Shown: positions 43,987 through 53,662, counted from the stretch's first letter. The stretch is 64,000 bases of DNA from Methylacidiphilales bacterium (GCA_021272165.1 JAJSLK010000063.1:26528-90527), one strand, 5' to 3'. Notes: generated by a model from the letters alone, not told the origin. A program made the numbers and translations.

Positions 43987-44856
43987 TCAGCTTTTCTTCG
44001 GTTCTTTACGCCAGAAACAGGCGTTCCCGTCTATGTCGACCAGGGAATCATGAATGTCATTCTGGGTGCGGTATTCGTGAACGGCCCGTCTACAGGGCTC
44101 CAGGAAATAATCGTCGATCACGCAAAAGCCCCCTGGTGAAAGCAGGGGATAAAGGTTCCTGAGAGCGTCCATCGTGGATTCATACATATCTCCATCAAGC
44201 CGAATGAGCGCAAAGCGCCGGTCGCTAACCGTCGGTAAAGTGTCTTTAAACCACCCTTTAAGGAAAATCACCTGATCGTCCAGCAGGTTATATTTCCGGA
44301 AATTTTCCTGAACCTGGTCGAGCGACACCGCGAGAAACCTGTACGAGTAATTCCTGTCCCCCACATCGGCCGGATATTTAGCGTCATCCGGTTTAGGCAA
44401 TCCAGCAAAGGAATCTGCGACATAGACCCGGCGGTCGGTCACTCCGTAGGCCATCAGAATGCCGCGCATAAAAATGCAGGTGCCTCCGCGCCAAACTCCT
44501 GTCTCGATCAAGTCGCCGGGTATTCCTTCCCGGAGGATAGTTTGCATGCAGTCCTGCACATTCGTCATCCGCTTCAATCCAATCATCGAATGCGCTTTCT
44601 GCGGCCAAAAAGCCCCGGTTTCGATTTGTTCCCGGCTATAATTGGAAGGTAAGAATACTTGAGCTCCCGCCAATTTTGCTGGTAGTAACGCGGAACCCAG
44701 TCGAGCCAAGCTTGCCATAATCCGTCTTAGCCGCCCTCCATATTCCAGCTTAAACATAAGCGGGACGTAGGTTTCCTCATAGATGGTATTACAAATGCAC
44801 CGCTTGAGTAGATCGATGTATACCAACGGCAATTGTGGATTCACGTTTTGCATCAA
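43987..44856 (-). CDS. TylF/macrocin O-methyltransferase family protein
   Basis: A 289-residue protein. EQIETGAFWPQKAHSMIGLKRMTNVQDCMQTILREGIPGDLIETGVWRGGTCIFMRGIL is the TylF N-terminal pattern, with the SAM-binding GVWRGG. DSFAGLPKPDD, LIRLDGDMYESTMDAL and GGFCVIDDYF supply the metal-binding acidic residues. It methylates a hydroxyl on a sugar or similar small molecule. Only 8 bp from the tRNA-Ser 3' remnant, so the insert arrived just beside it. Confidence 0.88.
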   Translation of the reverse strand: MMQNVNPQLPLVYIDLLKRCICNTIYEETYVPLMFKLEYGGRLRRIMASLARLGSALLPAKLAGAQVFLPSNYSREQIETGAFWPQKAHSMIGLKRMTNVQDCMQTILREGIPGDLIETGVWRGGTCIFMRGILMAYGVTDRRVYVADSFAGLPKPDDAKYPADVGDRNYSYRFLAVSLDQVQENFRKYNLLDDQVIFLKGWFKDTLPTVSDRRFALIRLDGDMYESTMDALRNLYPLLSPGGFCVIDDYFLEPCRRAVHEYRTQNDIHDSLVDIDGNACFWRKEPKKS

Positions 44857-44953
44857 ATAGCGCTTAAGGTACAGCCGGGCAAGTTTCTTTGAAACTCACC
44901 TCGTATCTTATGCGGCGCTTTGTCTCAGAAAGCGAAGGGTACCAGCGCCGCCC

Positions 44954-45109
44954 TAGGAGCTTGCTGAAAAGGGCCTTTATTAAAAAAATGCAGTCATCCC
45001 GAGCTTGTCGAGGGATCTCTCGCTATTATTCTCTGAGGAGCCCAACGAGCGAAATAGTTAGAGATCCTTCGACAGGCTCAGGATGACGACCTTTTTCGGC
45101 AAGTTCCTA
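44954..45109. mobile_element. MITE-like inverted-repeat element, 156 bp
   Basis: Outer arms TAGGAGCTTGCTGAAAA and TTTTCGGCAAGTTCCTA plus inner arms around GAGCTTGTCGAGGGATC/GATCCTTCGACAGGCTC form a long hairpin without coding capacity. The inner segment is of a type found scattered in many genomes. Confidence 0.6.
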
Positions 45110-45134
45110 GACTGTGCCGCTACACAAAGCAGCC

Positions 45135-45551
45135 TTATTGCGCGGCCATGAAGTCGGAGCGATTCAGGCGCGTCCACTTGCCGTCGGCGCTTTTTTCGTA
45201 GAGAAAATTCTGCATCCGGTTCGCGGTGAGGAAAATGCCCTTCGGAACCTCATTGGAACTGATGATCGCCTCATCGTAGCCGTCATGCTCGACTTCCTTG
45301 ACCGCTATTTTCCAAAGCTCGTCGACTTCCTGGTTGAGGGCCTTGGTTTCGTCCACCGACAGGCTCGTCTGGTAGCGCACCATCAGGGCCATGATTCCTT
45401 TGGAGTATTCGATCTTGGAAACGCTCAGGATTTTGACCGTATGGCCGGAGGGGAGTTTGATGATCTCGTTTTCCGTGAGGCCGCCGGCGAAGGCGCGGGA
45501 CGAAAGGGTGACGAGTCCCAAAACAAGGAAAAGAAGGAGGTTTCGGTTCAT
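45135..45551 (-). CDS. Exported hypothetical protein
   Basis: ATG 45551 begins MNRNLLLFLVLGLVTLSSRAFAGG, a clear signal peptide with an AFA cleavage site, so the longer frame to 45599 was rejected. The mature part of about 115 residues (LPSGHTVKILSVSKIEYSKGIMALMVRYQTSL) is beta/alpha mixed with no known domain. Periplasmic and probably expressed alone. Confidence 0.7.
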   Translation of the reverse strand: MNRNLLLFLVLGLVTLSSRAFAGGLTENEIIKLPSGHTVKILSVSKIEYSKGIMALMVRYQTSLSVDETKALNQEVDELWKIAVKEVEHDGYDEAIISSNEVPKGIFLTANRMQNFLYEKSADGKWTRLNRSDFMAAQ

Positions 45552-45691
45552 AAAACAGGTAGCGGGACTCAAGCGAAGGGGGGCCGATTTGGCAAGCATG
45601 GTGTTGTGGAATAGGACTTAAGCAAATCTTATACCCAGAAGGCGCTTATTTTAGCTCTTCCTCCGGGGACTTCCTGTTAATCTCCGTTTCG

Positions 45692-47077
45692 GTGACCGAT
45701 CTTACATCAAATTTCGGGCAACTTGCGTCGATTCTCCCGGCAGAACGCATTCTGACGGCGGCAGAAGATTTAATCCCCTACTCCTTCGACGGCACGGCGG
45801 CGCTGTCCCAGAGGCCCGCCGCCGTGGTGCTGGCGGAAACGACGGAGGAGGTCTCCCGGGTGCTCCGCTGGGCCAACGAAACCCGCACGCCGATCGTGAC
45901 CCGGGGCAGCGGGACCGGCCTGGCGGGTGGAAGCATTCCCTCCGTTGGATCGCTGGTGCTCTGCCTGAGCCGGTTCGGGCGGGTGCTGGAACTTGACCGC
46001 CGTAACCTGACCCTGCTGGTCGAGCCGGGCGTGACGACGCAGACCGTTTTCGATACGGCGGATGCGGCGGGGCTGCTTTATCCGCCCGACCCGGGTTCGA
46101 TGAAAATCTCGACCATCGGCGGCAACGTGGCCAGCAACTCGGGCGGGTTGCGCGGGCTCAAGTATGGCGTGACGAAGGATTACGTGATGGGTTTCGAGAT
46201 CGTGCTGCCGAATGGCGACGTGACCTGGATCGGCAACAAATGCGTCAAGGACGTCGCTGGTTATTCGTTGCGCGAGGTATTCATCGGTTCGGAGGGCACG
46301 CTGGGAGTCTTCACCAAAATCCTGCTGCGGCTGCTGCCAAAACCGGCGGCGAAGCGGACGTTATTGGCGGTCTATGCGCGAATGGAGGACGCGGCCGAGA
46401 CCGTCTCGGCCATCATTGCGCATCCGATTATTCCGTGCACGCTCGAGTTTCTCGACCGGACCACGATCCAATGCGTGGAGGATTACACGAAGGTCGGCCT
46501 GCCGCGGGAAGCCGAGGCGATTCTGCTGATGGAAACCGACGGACATCCGGCGGTGGTGACCGAGGAGGCCGAGATCATGGCGCAATTGGCGCGGAAACAA
46601 GGCGCGCTGGATGTGCGGCTGGCGAAGACGGCTGAGGAATCGTTGCGGCTGGCGACGGCCCGCCGCTCAGCCTTCGCGGCGCTGGCGCGGGTGGCGCCGA
46701 CGACCGTTCTTGAGGACGTGACCGTGCCGCGCAGCGAACTGGCCGGGATGGTGAAGTTCATCCAGGAACTGGCGAAGCGGCATCGGATCAGGATCGGAAT
46801 TTTTGGCCACATGGGCGATGGCAATCTTCACCCGACCTTCCTGACCAACGAAAAGGACATCGACGAAATGCATCGCATGGAGCTGGCCTTCGCGGAAATC
46901 GTGGCCGAGACCGTGCGACGCGGCGGGACGATCACCGGCGAGCATGGCGTGGGCCTTGCGAAGAAGAAGTTCCTGCCCCAGTCGGTCGGTGGTCTGAACG
47001 TGGAAATCATGCGGAAGCTGAAACGGCTCTTTGATCCGAACCTGATCCTCAACCCCGGGAAGATGTTTGATTGTTGA
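45692..47077 (+). CDS. FAD-linked oxidase GlcD / D-2-hydroxyacid dehydrogenase
   Basis: A 461-residue VAO-fold enzyme starting at GTG 45692. The FAD-binding domain has TRTPIVTRGSGTGLAGGSIP and PPDPGSMKISTIGGNVASNSGGLRGLKYG, as in GlcD. The C-terminal FAD-oxidase region shows FGHMGDGNLHPTF and GEHGVGLAKK. It oxidises glycolate, D-lactate or a similar acid. GlcE and GlcF partners are not encoded next to it, so a single-subunit enzyme is likely. Confidence 0.88.
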   Translation: MTDLTSNFGQLASILPAERILTAAEDLIPYSFDGTAALSQRPAAVVLAETTEEVSRVLRWANETRTPIVTRGSGTGLAGGSIPSVGSLVLCLSRFGRVLELDRRNLTLLVEPGVTTQTVFDTADAAGLLYPPDPGSMKISTIGGNVASNSGGLRGLKYGVTKDYVMGFEIVLPNGDVTWIGNKCVKDVAGYSLREVFIGSEGTLGVFTKILLRLLPKPAAKRTLLAVYARMEDAAETVSAIIAHPIIPCTLEFLDRTTIQCVEDYTKVGLPREAEAILLMETDGHPAVVTEEAEIMAQLARKQGALDVRLAKTAEESLRLATARRSAFAALARVAPTTVLEDVTVPRSELAGMVKFIQELAKRHRIRIGIFGHMGDGNLHPTFLTNEKDIDEMHRMELAFAEIVAETVRRGGTITGEHGVGLAKKKFLPQSVGGLNVEIMRKLKRLFDPNLILNPGKMFDC

Positions 47078-47120
47078 GGGGGCCACTTGCCAAAACGAAA
47101 GCCCATGCCACGTTAGCTCC

Positions 47121-47663
47121 ATGATTGTCCTGCTGATCGCGACGAACCGGCCGGGGAGCAATACCGAGAAGGTGGCCGCCCAGGTGATCGAAATTTACGA
47201 AAAGAAGGGCGCCAAGCCCCATGTGATCGACCTGCACAAGCTGCCGCCCGAAATTTTCTCGCCCACGAGTTATGCGGAAAAGCCGGCGAGCTTTGCGCCG
47301 TTCCAGGAGGCGATTTCCAAGGCGGGTGGAATTGTGGTGGTGACGCCGGAATACAACGGCGGGTTCCCAGGGGTATTCAAGTATTTCGTCGATATGCTCA
47401 AGTTTCCGGAGAGCTTTCGCGAAAAGCCGTTCGCCTTTGTCGGCCTGTCGGCGGGCATCGGCGGCGCGGTGCGTCCGATTGAGCAGTTCACGACGCTGGT
47501 GCATTATCTCCAGGGGATCGTTTATCCGGTGAAGGTGAACCTGCCGGGAATCAATGATCTCCTGGACGAGAAGGGGCGTTTAAAAAAGGCCGACCTGGTC
47601 GAGCGGCTCGAAAAACAGGCTGATGGGTTTCTGTCCCTCCTGAAACAGCTTGGGAAAATTTAG
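47121..47663 (+). CDS. NAD(P)H-dependent FMN reductase
   Basis: ATG 47121 gives 180 residues; the frame upstream overlaps the oxidase gene. Flavodoxin-like fold: LLIATNRPGSNTEKVA binds the FMN phosphate, VVVTPEYNGGFPGVFKYFVDML is the family signature, and SAGIGGAVRPIEQF follows. It is probably a quinone/azo-type reductase. It is 43 bp after the oxidase gene and may share its transcript. Confidence 0.88.
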   Translation: MIVLLIATNRPGSNTEKVAAQVIEIYEKKGAKPHVIDLHKLPPEIFSPTSYAEKPASFAPFQEAISKAGGIVVVTPEYNGGFPGVFKYFVDMLKFPESFREKPFAFVGLSAGIGGAVRPIEQFTTLVHYLQGIVYPVKVNLPGINDLLDEKGRLKKADLVERLEKQADGFLSLLKQLGKI

Positions 47664-47748
47664 GCTGAAAAAAACATACCATCGCAGGTTGCCCGTCTCA
47701 TTCGGGCAGATTGGTTGAAGTCGAGCACAAGTCCGATGCCGTGGACAA

Positions 47749-49185
47749 TCAGAAGGTGATGGTCGTCCTGACCCCAAGGACAAGGGCGTCGGGGATCGCC
47801 CTGGTTCCGGAGAGATCAGTCGGATCGGCGACATGACCGCCGGGATGGATGATGTACTGGACGTCGGGCTGAAGGGTCCACCACGGCGCGAGCTTGGCCT
47901 GATAGGTCAATTCGAGGGCGATTTCCTCATCTTCAACGGGCCCATTGACGCCGGTGACGGCGTTGGTTTCGCGGTCGAGGGTGCTAAGAGAATCGCTGAC
48001 ATGGGCGTAGGCGGTGCCGAAGCCCAGGACGTCTTCGTCGCGGCCAGGGAAAAGGCCGGTGTAATTGAAGCCGCCGTCGGTGTAGAAATCGATGGGATTG
48101 CGGTCGGAGGGTGTACCGCCGATGCGCCAGAAGAGGCCGAGGCCTTGGTCGCTAGGCTGGCTGGCGGAGGTGTTCTTAACGCCCTTGGGATCGGCGGGTT
48201 TGCGCCAGACCATCTGGTCGGCAATGAAATAGACCCCCCAGTCGCCGGAATGCCGCAGCGGCTTGCCATCGCTGGCTGGGCTGGCCAGGGAAACGCCATT
48301 TTCGTCGACACCGAGATCGGAATAATTCTCGGTGGCATAGAACCCGCCGAGCTTGTAGGTGCCGGGAAGACCCTTGGCGCCATCCTCCTGGTTGAGTTTG
48401 TAGTCGGCCTCGAAGAATGAGAGGGCGCCCTGATTGAAATCGATATTGGTGCCGGAGCTGTCGTTCTTTTGGGGATTGGCGGCGCCATCGCCGGGGTCTC
48501 CGTCGAAGACGGCGGCCATGAGGCAAACCTGTGGAATCGGATTGAGCATGAGGCGGATGCCGGGAGCGGCGAGGGGATAGGCGGGTCCGCCACTGGCAAG
48601 ATTGTTCGCGGTAAAAGGCGGCCAGCCGAAGGTGGCATTCATGAAGGTCGCGCCGTATTGGCTGATGACAAATTCATCGTCGGCCGCGATCTGACCGAAG
48701 CGCAGCGAGATTTTGCCGTCGAGGAGTTCCTGTTGGTACCAGAGATCGAAGAGGCGAAGAGTGTTGTAGGCCTCGATGTTGCTGACGGGAAGGAGATTGC
48801 CGATTTTCTGGCTGGAGAGGCCATTGCCATAGATGTCGTAGGCGTTGGCATGGAAGCTGGCGCCGTCGAGACCGGCGAGTTTTTGGAAATCGAGGTCAAG
48901 GGTGAGTTCAATCCGTCCTTCGTGAATGACGCCCTGGTGGATGCCGCCGGTCGGATTGCCGAGAACCTCGCCGATATAATTAACGCCGAAAGCAACGCCC
49001 TTGTCGGCCAAGGAAGTGCGGACGCCACTCCAATCGCCGGTGAGATAATCCTGGTCCCAGAAACCGGGAATTGATTCGGGACGGGTCTGTTCGGCCTTGA
49101 CGGGCGAGGGTGCGGGAGTCTCCTGCGCGCAGAGCGGGGAAATCGTGATAATGAGGAAAAGAGTGGCCGGGGCAGGCGATCTCAT
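47749..49185 (-). CDS. OprB-family carbohydrate-selective porin
   Basis: Start at ATG 49185 supported by a signal peptide (PATLFLIITISPLCAQ). The 478-residue protein has LTGDWSGVRTSLADKGVAFGVNYIGEVLGNPTGG at the N-terminus, the OprB signature. Beta-strand alternation runs to the aromatic C-terminal ALVLGVRTTITF. It is an outer-membrane porin, probably for sugars. The opposite strand carries a long spurious frame. Convergent with the FMN-reductase gene. Confidence 0.9.
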   Translation of the reverse strand: MRSPAPATLFLIITISPLCAQETPAPSPVKAEQTRPESIPGFWDQDYLTGDWSGVRTSLADKGVAFGVNYIGEVLGNPTGGIHQGVIHEGRIELTLDLDFQKLAGLDGASFHANAYDIYGNGLSSQKIGNLLPVSNIEAYNTLRLFDLWYQQELLDGKISLRFGQIAADDEFVISQYGATFMNATFGWPPFTANNLASGGPAYPLAAPGIRLMLNPIPQVCLMAAVFDGDPGDGAANPQKNDSSGTNIDFNQGALSFFEADYKLNQEDGAKGLPGTYKLGGFYATENYSDLGVDENGVSLASPASDGKPLRHSGDWGVYFIADQMVWRKPADPKGVKNTSASQPSDQGLGLFWRIGGTPSDRNPIDFYTDGGFNYTGLFPGRDEDVLGFGTAYAHVSDSLSTLDRETNAVTGVNGPVEDEEIALELTYQAKLAPWWTLQPDVQYIIHPGGHVADPTDLSGTRAIPDALVLGVRTTITF

Positions 49186-49487
49186 CGACAAAAAGTCTAG
49201 ATAAAATGCAAGTAACTTGCAACAAATAGTTGCGAGCGAGGAACCGACTTGAATCAAGAAGCCTTTATGTTGCAGTTGATTAAAGAAATGCAGATGATTT
49301 GCGCCAAAAGCTCGGAACAAGGGAGAGACAGGCCTTGAACCTGGATAATCTTTCATGGCCCGTGACCATATCGGTTGCGACAATTTGCCGCTAACGATAA
49401 GTTGCCATTTTTTGGCGAATTCTTGTGGAGATGAAAATAAAAGGAAATGGCTTTTCAGCGCGATAGGAATGTTGGTAAGAGAGGGGC
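49186..49487. other. Spacer between the porin and FecR genes
   Basis: 302 bp carrying the divergent promoter regions. Beyond AT-rich stretches nothing specific is seen. Confidence 0.4.
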
Positions 49488-50315
49488 ATGAAACGAGGAG
49501 TGCCTGGCCGGCTTATGGCCTTATTAGTTGCGGGAATGTGCCCCCTGCTGGCTGAGACGGCGGGAACGGTAACCGAGGCGGTGAACGATGTGATGCATGG
49601 AGCGCAGACGTCGTCGAGCGCCTCTCCGGCGAAGACCGGCACGCACCTGAAAAACGGCGAGTATCTCAAGACCGGCGCGCAATCGCGGGCGGAGTTGGAA
49701 CTGGCCAACCAGAGCATCACCCGGCTCGGTGCGAATACGATTTTCAATTATTCCACCGCGGACAATGAGATCGACCTGCAGGCCGGGACGATTCTTTTCT
49801 CCAAGCCGAAGGACGGCCAGCAGATGAATATCAAGACCGCCTCGGTGACGGCGGCCATTGTCGGAACGACCGGCTTTGTGCAGGTGCATGGCAAAGGATT
49901 TGTTTTCGGAATTGTCGAGGGTCATGCGACGGTGACGATCGGTGGGGTCGATTACACGATCACGGCCGGTGAAATGTTAAAATTCACGCCGGGGAAGCCT
50001 CCGGTCATCGTGGCGTTCGATGTGCCAAAGTTCCTGGGAACCTCACCGCTCTTTACTCGGTTCCATCGTCATTTGCCGAACCAGACCTATATCGATGAGG
50101 AAATCGCCGACTATAACGACTTGGTGAAGCGGGGCTTCATCCAGCCGGCGAGCGAGCCTTTCTTCCCGGAAGGTTTCGATGGCAATACTCCTGTGCTGCC
50201 CTTCATCGGGGGTGATTCGGCCGGACAGGGGCTCCACGATTTCAACATGCCACCGCCGCAGCAGCAGAAATCGTGCTGCTGGTGGGAATATTGCTGCCGC
50301 CATTCCGAGCCGTGA
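49488..50315 (+). CDS. Secreted FecR-domain protein
   Basis: A 275-residue protein with a signal peptide (MALLVAGMCPLLAET). The FecR-type beta domain is visible in LKNGEYLKTGAQSRAELELANQSITRLGANTIFNY, then LQAGTILFSKPKDGQQMNIKTASVTAAIVGTTGFVQVHG and TITAGEMLKF. The C-terminal tail is Pro/Gln/Cys-rich (QQQKSCCWWEYCC), possibly a surface or metal-binding end. It stands just upstream of an outer-membrane protein and a convergent CHASE2-cyclase, a grouping seen repeatedly in bacteria that probably senses the envelope. Confidence 0.88.
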   Translation: MKRGVPGRLMALLVAGMCPLLAETAGTVTEAVNDVMHGAQTSSSASPAKTGTHLKNGEYLKTGAQSRAELELANQSITRLGANTIFNYSTADNEIDLQAGTILFSKPKDGQQMNIKTASVTAAIVGTTGFVQVHGKGFVFGIVEGHATVTIGGVDYTITAGEMLKFTPGKPPVIVAFDVPKFLGTSPLFTRFHRHLPNQTYIDEEIADYNDLVKRGFIQPASEPFFPEGFDGNTPVLPFIGGDSAGQGLHDFNMPPPQQQKSCCWWEYCCRHSEP

Positions 50316-50377
50316 CATTCCAAAGGCGAAGGAGACTCTATCCACAGACAGCTTTAACCGCAGGGGAGAATGAATAA

Positions 50378-51322
50378 ATGAAACGGACTGGTATATTTTT
50401 TGTAGAGGTTTTGACATTGAGTCTTTTGGCCGCGACTGCGGGCTGGGCCCAAAATCCGGCGGCGGAAACATTGCAACAGAATGTTCCGCTATCGCAGCAG
50501 GCGCCTCCGCCGACACCGACCACCACCTCGGATCAGGACCTGGGTGAGCTCAGCGTGGTGCAGAAGTTTCCGAAGCCGGAGATGTTCAGCTTCTGGACGA
50601 CCCAGCAATTTTTCTACACGGACAACGTCTTCTATACCGATGCGAATCCGGTGAGCAGCACGGCCTACCTGGGCAGCTACACGGCGAGCTTTGTGCCTTA
50701 CTCGCTACGGGATTGGACGCCGCGGGTCTCTCTCCAGTACAACATGGTCCGTTACGGGGACGCGTCGAGCGGCGACTTCGACAACGAGAACCTCGCTCTT
50801 TCCAGCCAGTATATTTTCAGCGAGGACCGGAACTGGTCGTGGACGGCGACGGTCGATTTGTCGCGATTCACGGCGCCGCATGCCAACGATCACGAGTTTT
50901 ATAAGGAAGTGGTTTACGACAACCAGATTACGCGGGTGGCGCAATTGATCCAGGGAACGCCGCTGTTTTTCATCGGGGCGTATGATCTGGCCTACCACCA
51001 GACGAGCCCGGCGATCTTCGACCGGCTCGACAATACGCTTTCGTTCAGCCTGGCTTATTACCCCATGAAGGAGATCAGCATTGGGCCGTTCATTCGGGCG
51101 GGAGCGAGGACCTATTTTACCGATGGCGTGGTGAATGGCATCACGCAGCATGATCGGGACGATTTCAATCTGGCCGAGGGGCTGGATGTGACCTGGATGC
51201 CGTGCAAATACGTATCGCTTTCGGCCGATTTCAGCCACGTAAACGATTACTCGGATAACACGAGCTTGAGCTACAATAATACGGTTCCAGGCGTATCGGT
51301 GACTGGCACGGTGAAATTCTAG
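50378..51322 (+). CDS. Outer-membrane beta-barrel protein
   Basis: A 314-residue protein with a signal peptide (LTLSLLAATAGWAQ) and a Pro/Thr-rich segment. Amphipathic strands follow throughout (MFSFWTTQQFFYTDNVFY, TPRVSLQYNMVRYG, DNTLSFSLAYYP), ending in SVTGTVKF, the C-terminal aromatic signature of outer-membrane barrels. Spacing of 62 bp to the FecR gene suggests one operon. Confidence 0.75.
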   Translation: MKRTGIFFVEVLTLSLLAATAGWAQNPAAETLQQNVPLSQQAPPPTPTTTSDQDLGELSVVQKFPKPEMFSFWTTQQFFYTDNVFYTDANPVSSTAYLGSYTASFVPYSLRDWTPRVSLQYNMVRYGDASSGDFDNENLALSSQYIFSEDRNWSWTATVDLSRFTAPHANDHEFYKEVVYDNQITRVAQLIQGTPLFFIGAYDLAYHQTSPAIFDRLDNTLSFSLAYYPMKEISIGPFIRAGARTYFTDGVVNGITQHDRDDFNLAEGLDVTWMPCKYVSLSADFSHVNDYSDNTSLSYNNTVPGVSVTGTVKF

Positions 51323-51334
51323 AATCCCTGGCTC

Positions 51335-53443
51335 CTACTTTTTGGTCATGATGCGGACGCCGGTCCAACCGGCGTCCGGTGGATTTTTCGCAAGTTCCTC
51401 GCAGTCGGCGAGGTAATCGGAAGCGAGGAAGTCATCAGGTCTGAGCTGGAGGGCCTGGGTGAAAAGATCGCGGGCCCGGGCAAATTCGCGCTGGCGAAAG
51501 AGAGCGACGGCCTCCTCGTAGAGGCGAAGGAACTCTTCAAAATCAGGAGACTGCGATTCCGATTTTTCGCCCAGCACGGTAAAGGTCTGGACCGCCTTGG
51601 TCTTGCCCTTGACTTGGACGAGATCGACGGTGCGCAGATGGAACTGATCGCGGACAAGTTCCGCGACACTTTCACCGAGGAGGATCTGGACATGGTATTC
51701 CTTGGTCAGGCCCTCGATGCGGGAGCCGAGATTGACGGCGTCGCCGATAACGGCGAATTCCTTGTGCTGCTGGGAGCCCATGTCGCCGACGATGACCTGA
51801 CCATGGTTGAGGCCAATGCCGATCTGCCATTCCCCCCGGCCCTCGGCGAGCCATTTGGTATTGAGGACGCGGAGTTCGGTGAGCATGGCGAGGGAGGCGC
51901 GGACGGCGCGGATGGCGTCCTCCTTCGGGCCGAAGTTGTAGGGTGTGTTGCCCCAGACGGCCATGATTCCATCGCCCATGAATTTATCGAGGGAGCCATC
52001 ATGGCGGAAGACGCAGTCGACCATGGCGGTGAAGTATTCGTTGAGTTTTTCGACCAGCTTCTGGGAGTCGGCCTCCTCGGTCATCGTGGTGAAGCCGCGG
52101 ATGTCGGAAAAGAGGACGGTGACGGGGCGGCGGGTGCCGGCGAGCATTTCGCGGTAGCTGTCGGTATGGTCGAGGAGGTACTGGACGACGTTTTTGGAAT
52201 TGTAGCGTTCGAAGGTGGTGCGGAGGCGGAATTTTTCAACCTGGGCCAGGACGAAATCGTAGACGAAACCGGCACCGGCGGTGGCGCTGAAGATGCCGAT
52301 GGGCGCGACGGCAGGCAGCAGCCAGCCGGGGCCATTGTAGGCCCACATGAGGACCGCGCCGTAGGCGCCCAGGAGCGTGACGGCAGCGGGGAAGCGCCAG
52401 GCAATTTGGGGAATGGCGAGAGCAAGGAGAAGGGCGATTAGTCCGGCACCGAGAGCCGAGGTAATATTGAGGCGATCTGATGCGGGATAGAGAAACTCAT
52501 TTTGCAGGAGGGAATTGATGGCGTTGAGGTGGATCTCGGCGCCATTCATCAGGCCCCACGGCGTTTCGAGCTCATCCTTGGTCCAGTCACCTTGAGGACC
52601 AATGAGGACAATTTTCCCACGAAAGAAATCACCATGATGAAATGTTTTGTTCCAACTATCGGGATCGAAGATGGTGTAGAGCGAATAGGAGGGGAATTTT
52701 GTTTCAGGTTTGCCTGCGAAGCGAAGCGCGCGCGAATCGAGATCATCGGGGACCAGATTGTTGAAACCCGCCTTCTGAACAGTGCGGGCAGCGAGAGAAT
52801 AATATTTTGGGAGTTTGTCAGAGCCTGGAATCTTGTGATTGAGGTATTCCAGGTTCTGACGGTATTGGGCATCGGTGACGACGCCGTAGGGATTTTTCCA
52901 AAAATTGAGATAGGCGAGGCGGTTATCGAAGGCGTCCTGGTCAGGGAACAGATCGGACGCGGGTAAAGTCAGCGTCGTGGAATAGCCGTTGAGCTGTTCA
53001 TCGCTGAAGTTCATGCCAATCACCACATGATCGCGATTGTGGTCAAGGACTTCTTTCCACAGGACATCCTCCGGCTTGGGTGAAAGAAAAAGGATGTCGA
53101 GAGTCACGACTTTTGCGCCGGCGGAAATGAGGCGGTCGCAGGCGTCGGCATAGACCTCGCGCGAGAAAGGATAACCAGCGCGCATGAGGGAGAGGGGCCG
53201 GGAGGCCGCAATGACCCGGTCATCGAGCTGGCTAAGCGAAACGGAGGCTGTGTCGATGGTAAGAAAAACCAGGTCGGGATCAACGGGGGCACCGCGGCCG
53301 TAACGGACGCGATCCGCAATGGTGGACAGTTCGCTCTTCGGTAGAAAATCGAAGGAGTAATATTTGAGAAAGCCCCAGAGGAGAAGAAATCCCAGGCAGA
53401 TTAAAACATGAATGATTTCACGCCTTTTGAGCCATCGCACCAC
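51335..53443 (-). CDS. CHASE2-domain adenylate/guanylate cyclase
   Basis: A 702-residue protein. Membrane helix 1 lies near residues 12-28, followed by a periplasmic CHASE2 domain (residues about 45-310: FLTIDTASVSLSQLDDRVI..., GAKVVTLDILFL). Three membrane helices span about 320-400. The class III cyclase domain (residues about 435-620) has [40 protein letters not shown] and VNLGSRIEGLT. The C-terminus is a short TPR-like tail (ALFRQREFARARDLFTQALQL). Makes cAMP or cGMP under control of periplasmic stimuli. Convergent with the FecR/outer-membrane pair. Confidence 0.94.
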   Translation of the reverse strand: MVRWLKRREIIHVLICLGFLLLWGFLKYYSFDFLPKSELSTIADRVRYGRGAPVDPDLVFLTIDTASVSLSQLDDRVIAASRPLSLMRAGYPFSREVYADACDRLISAGAKVVTLDILFLSPKPEDVLWKEVLDHNRDHVVIGMNFSDEQLNGYSTTLTLPASDLFPDQDAFDNRLAYLNFWKNPYGVVTDAQYRQNLEYLNHKIPGSDKLPKYYSLAARTVQKAGFNNLVPDDLDSRALRFAGKPETKFPSYSLYTIFDPDSWNKTFHHGDFFRGKIVLIGPQGDWTKDELETPWGLMNGAEIHLNAINSLLQNEFLYPASDRLNITSALGAGLIALLLALAIPQIAWRFPAAVTLLGAYGAVLMWAYNGPGWLLPAVAPIGIFSATAGAGFVYDFVLAQVEKFRLRTTFERYNSKNVVQYLLDHTDSYREMLAGTRRPVTVLFSDIRGFTTMTEEADSQKLVEKLNEYFTAMVDCVFRHDGSLDKFMGDGIMAVWGNTPYNFGPKEDAIRAVRASLAMLTELRVLNTKWLAEGRGEWQIGIGLNHGQVIVGDMGSQQHKEFAVIGDAVNLGSRIEGLTKEYHVQILLGESVAELVRDQFHLRTVDLVQVKGKTKAVQTFTVLGEKSESQSPDFEEFLRLYEEAVALFRQREFARARDLFTQALQLRPDDFLASDYLADCEELAKNPPDAGWTGVRIMTKK

Positions 53444-53594
53444 GGGCTAATCAGAGCGGAAGCCGGGCGGGCTGGCAAGGCGGTCGTCGGAGGTTATTCA
53501 CATAGTGTATTGCCTAAGTGTAATGCTCTGGCTTTGAACGGGTGCCTGAGGGGATGCGTCTATCCCTATGTAAGTTCATTCATCCCTCCCCTGG

Positions 53595-53634
53595 CCGGGC
53601 GGTGACTCTCTGAGTTGCCGCCCGGTCTTTTTTT
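53595..53634 (+). terminator. Strong intrinsic terminator, possibly ending a small RNA
   Basis: CCGGGCGG (53595-53602) pairs with CCGCCCGG (53618-53625), followed by TCTTTTTTT. It lies 28 bp before the gluconokinase ATG and no gene precedes it on the plus strand, so a short transcript from about 53490 may end here. Confidence 0.75.
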
Positions 53635-53662
53635 GCAACGAAAACACCGCTAAGGTGGATCC

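Noticed and set aside
47833-48420. Long plus-strand ORF opposite the porin gene
   Set aside because: Shadow of the OprB reading frame; the porin has a signal peptide and family motifs.
51614-52441. 275-codon plus-strand ORF inside the CHASE2-cyclase gene
   Set aside because: Acidic Gly/Asp/Glu-rich translation produced by the antisense of a GC-rich gene.
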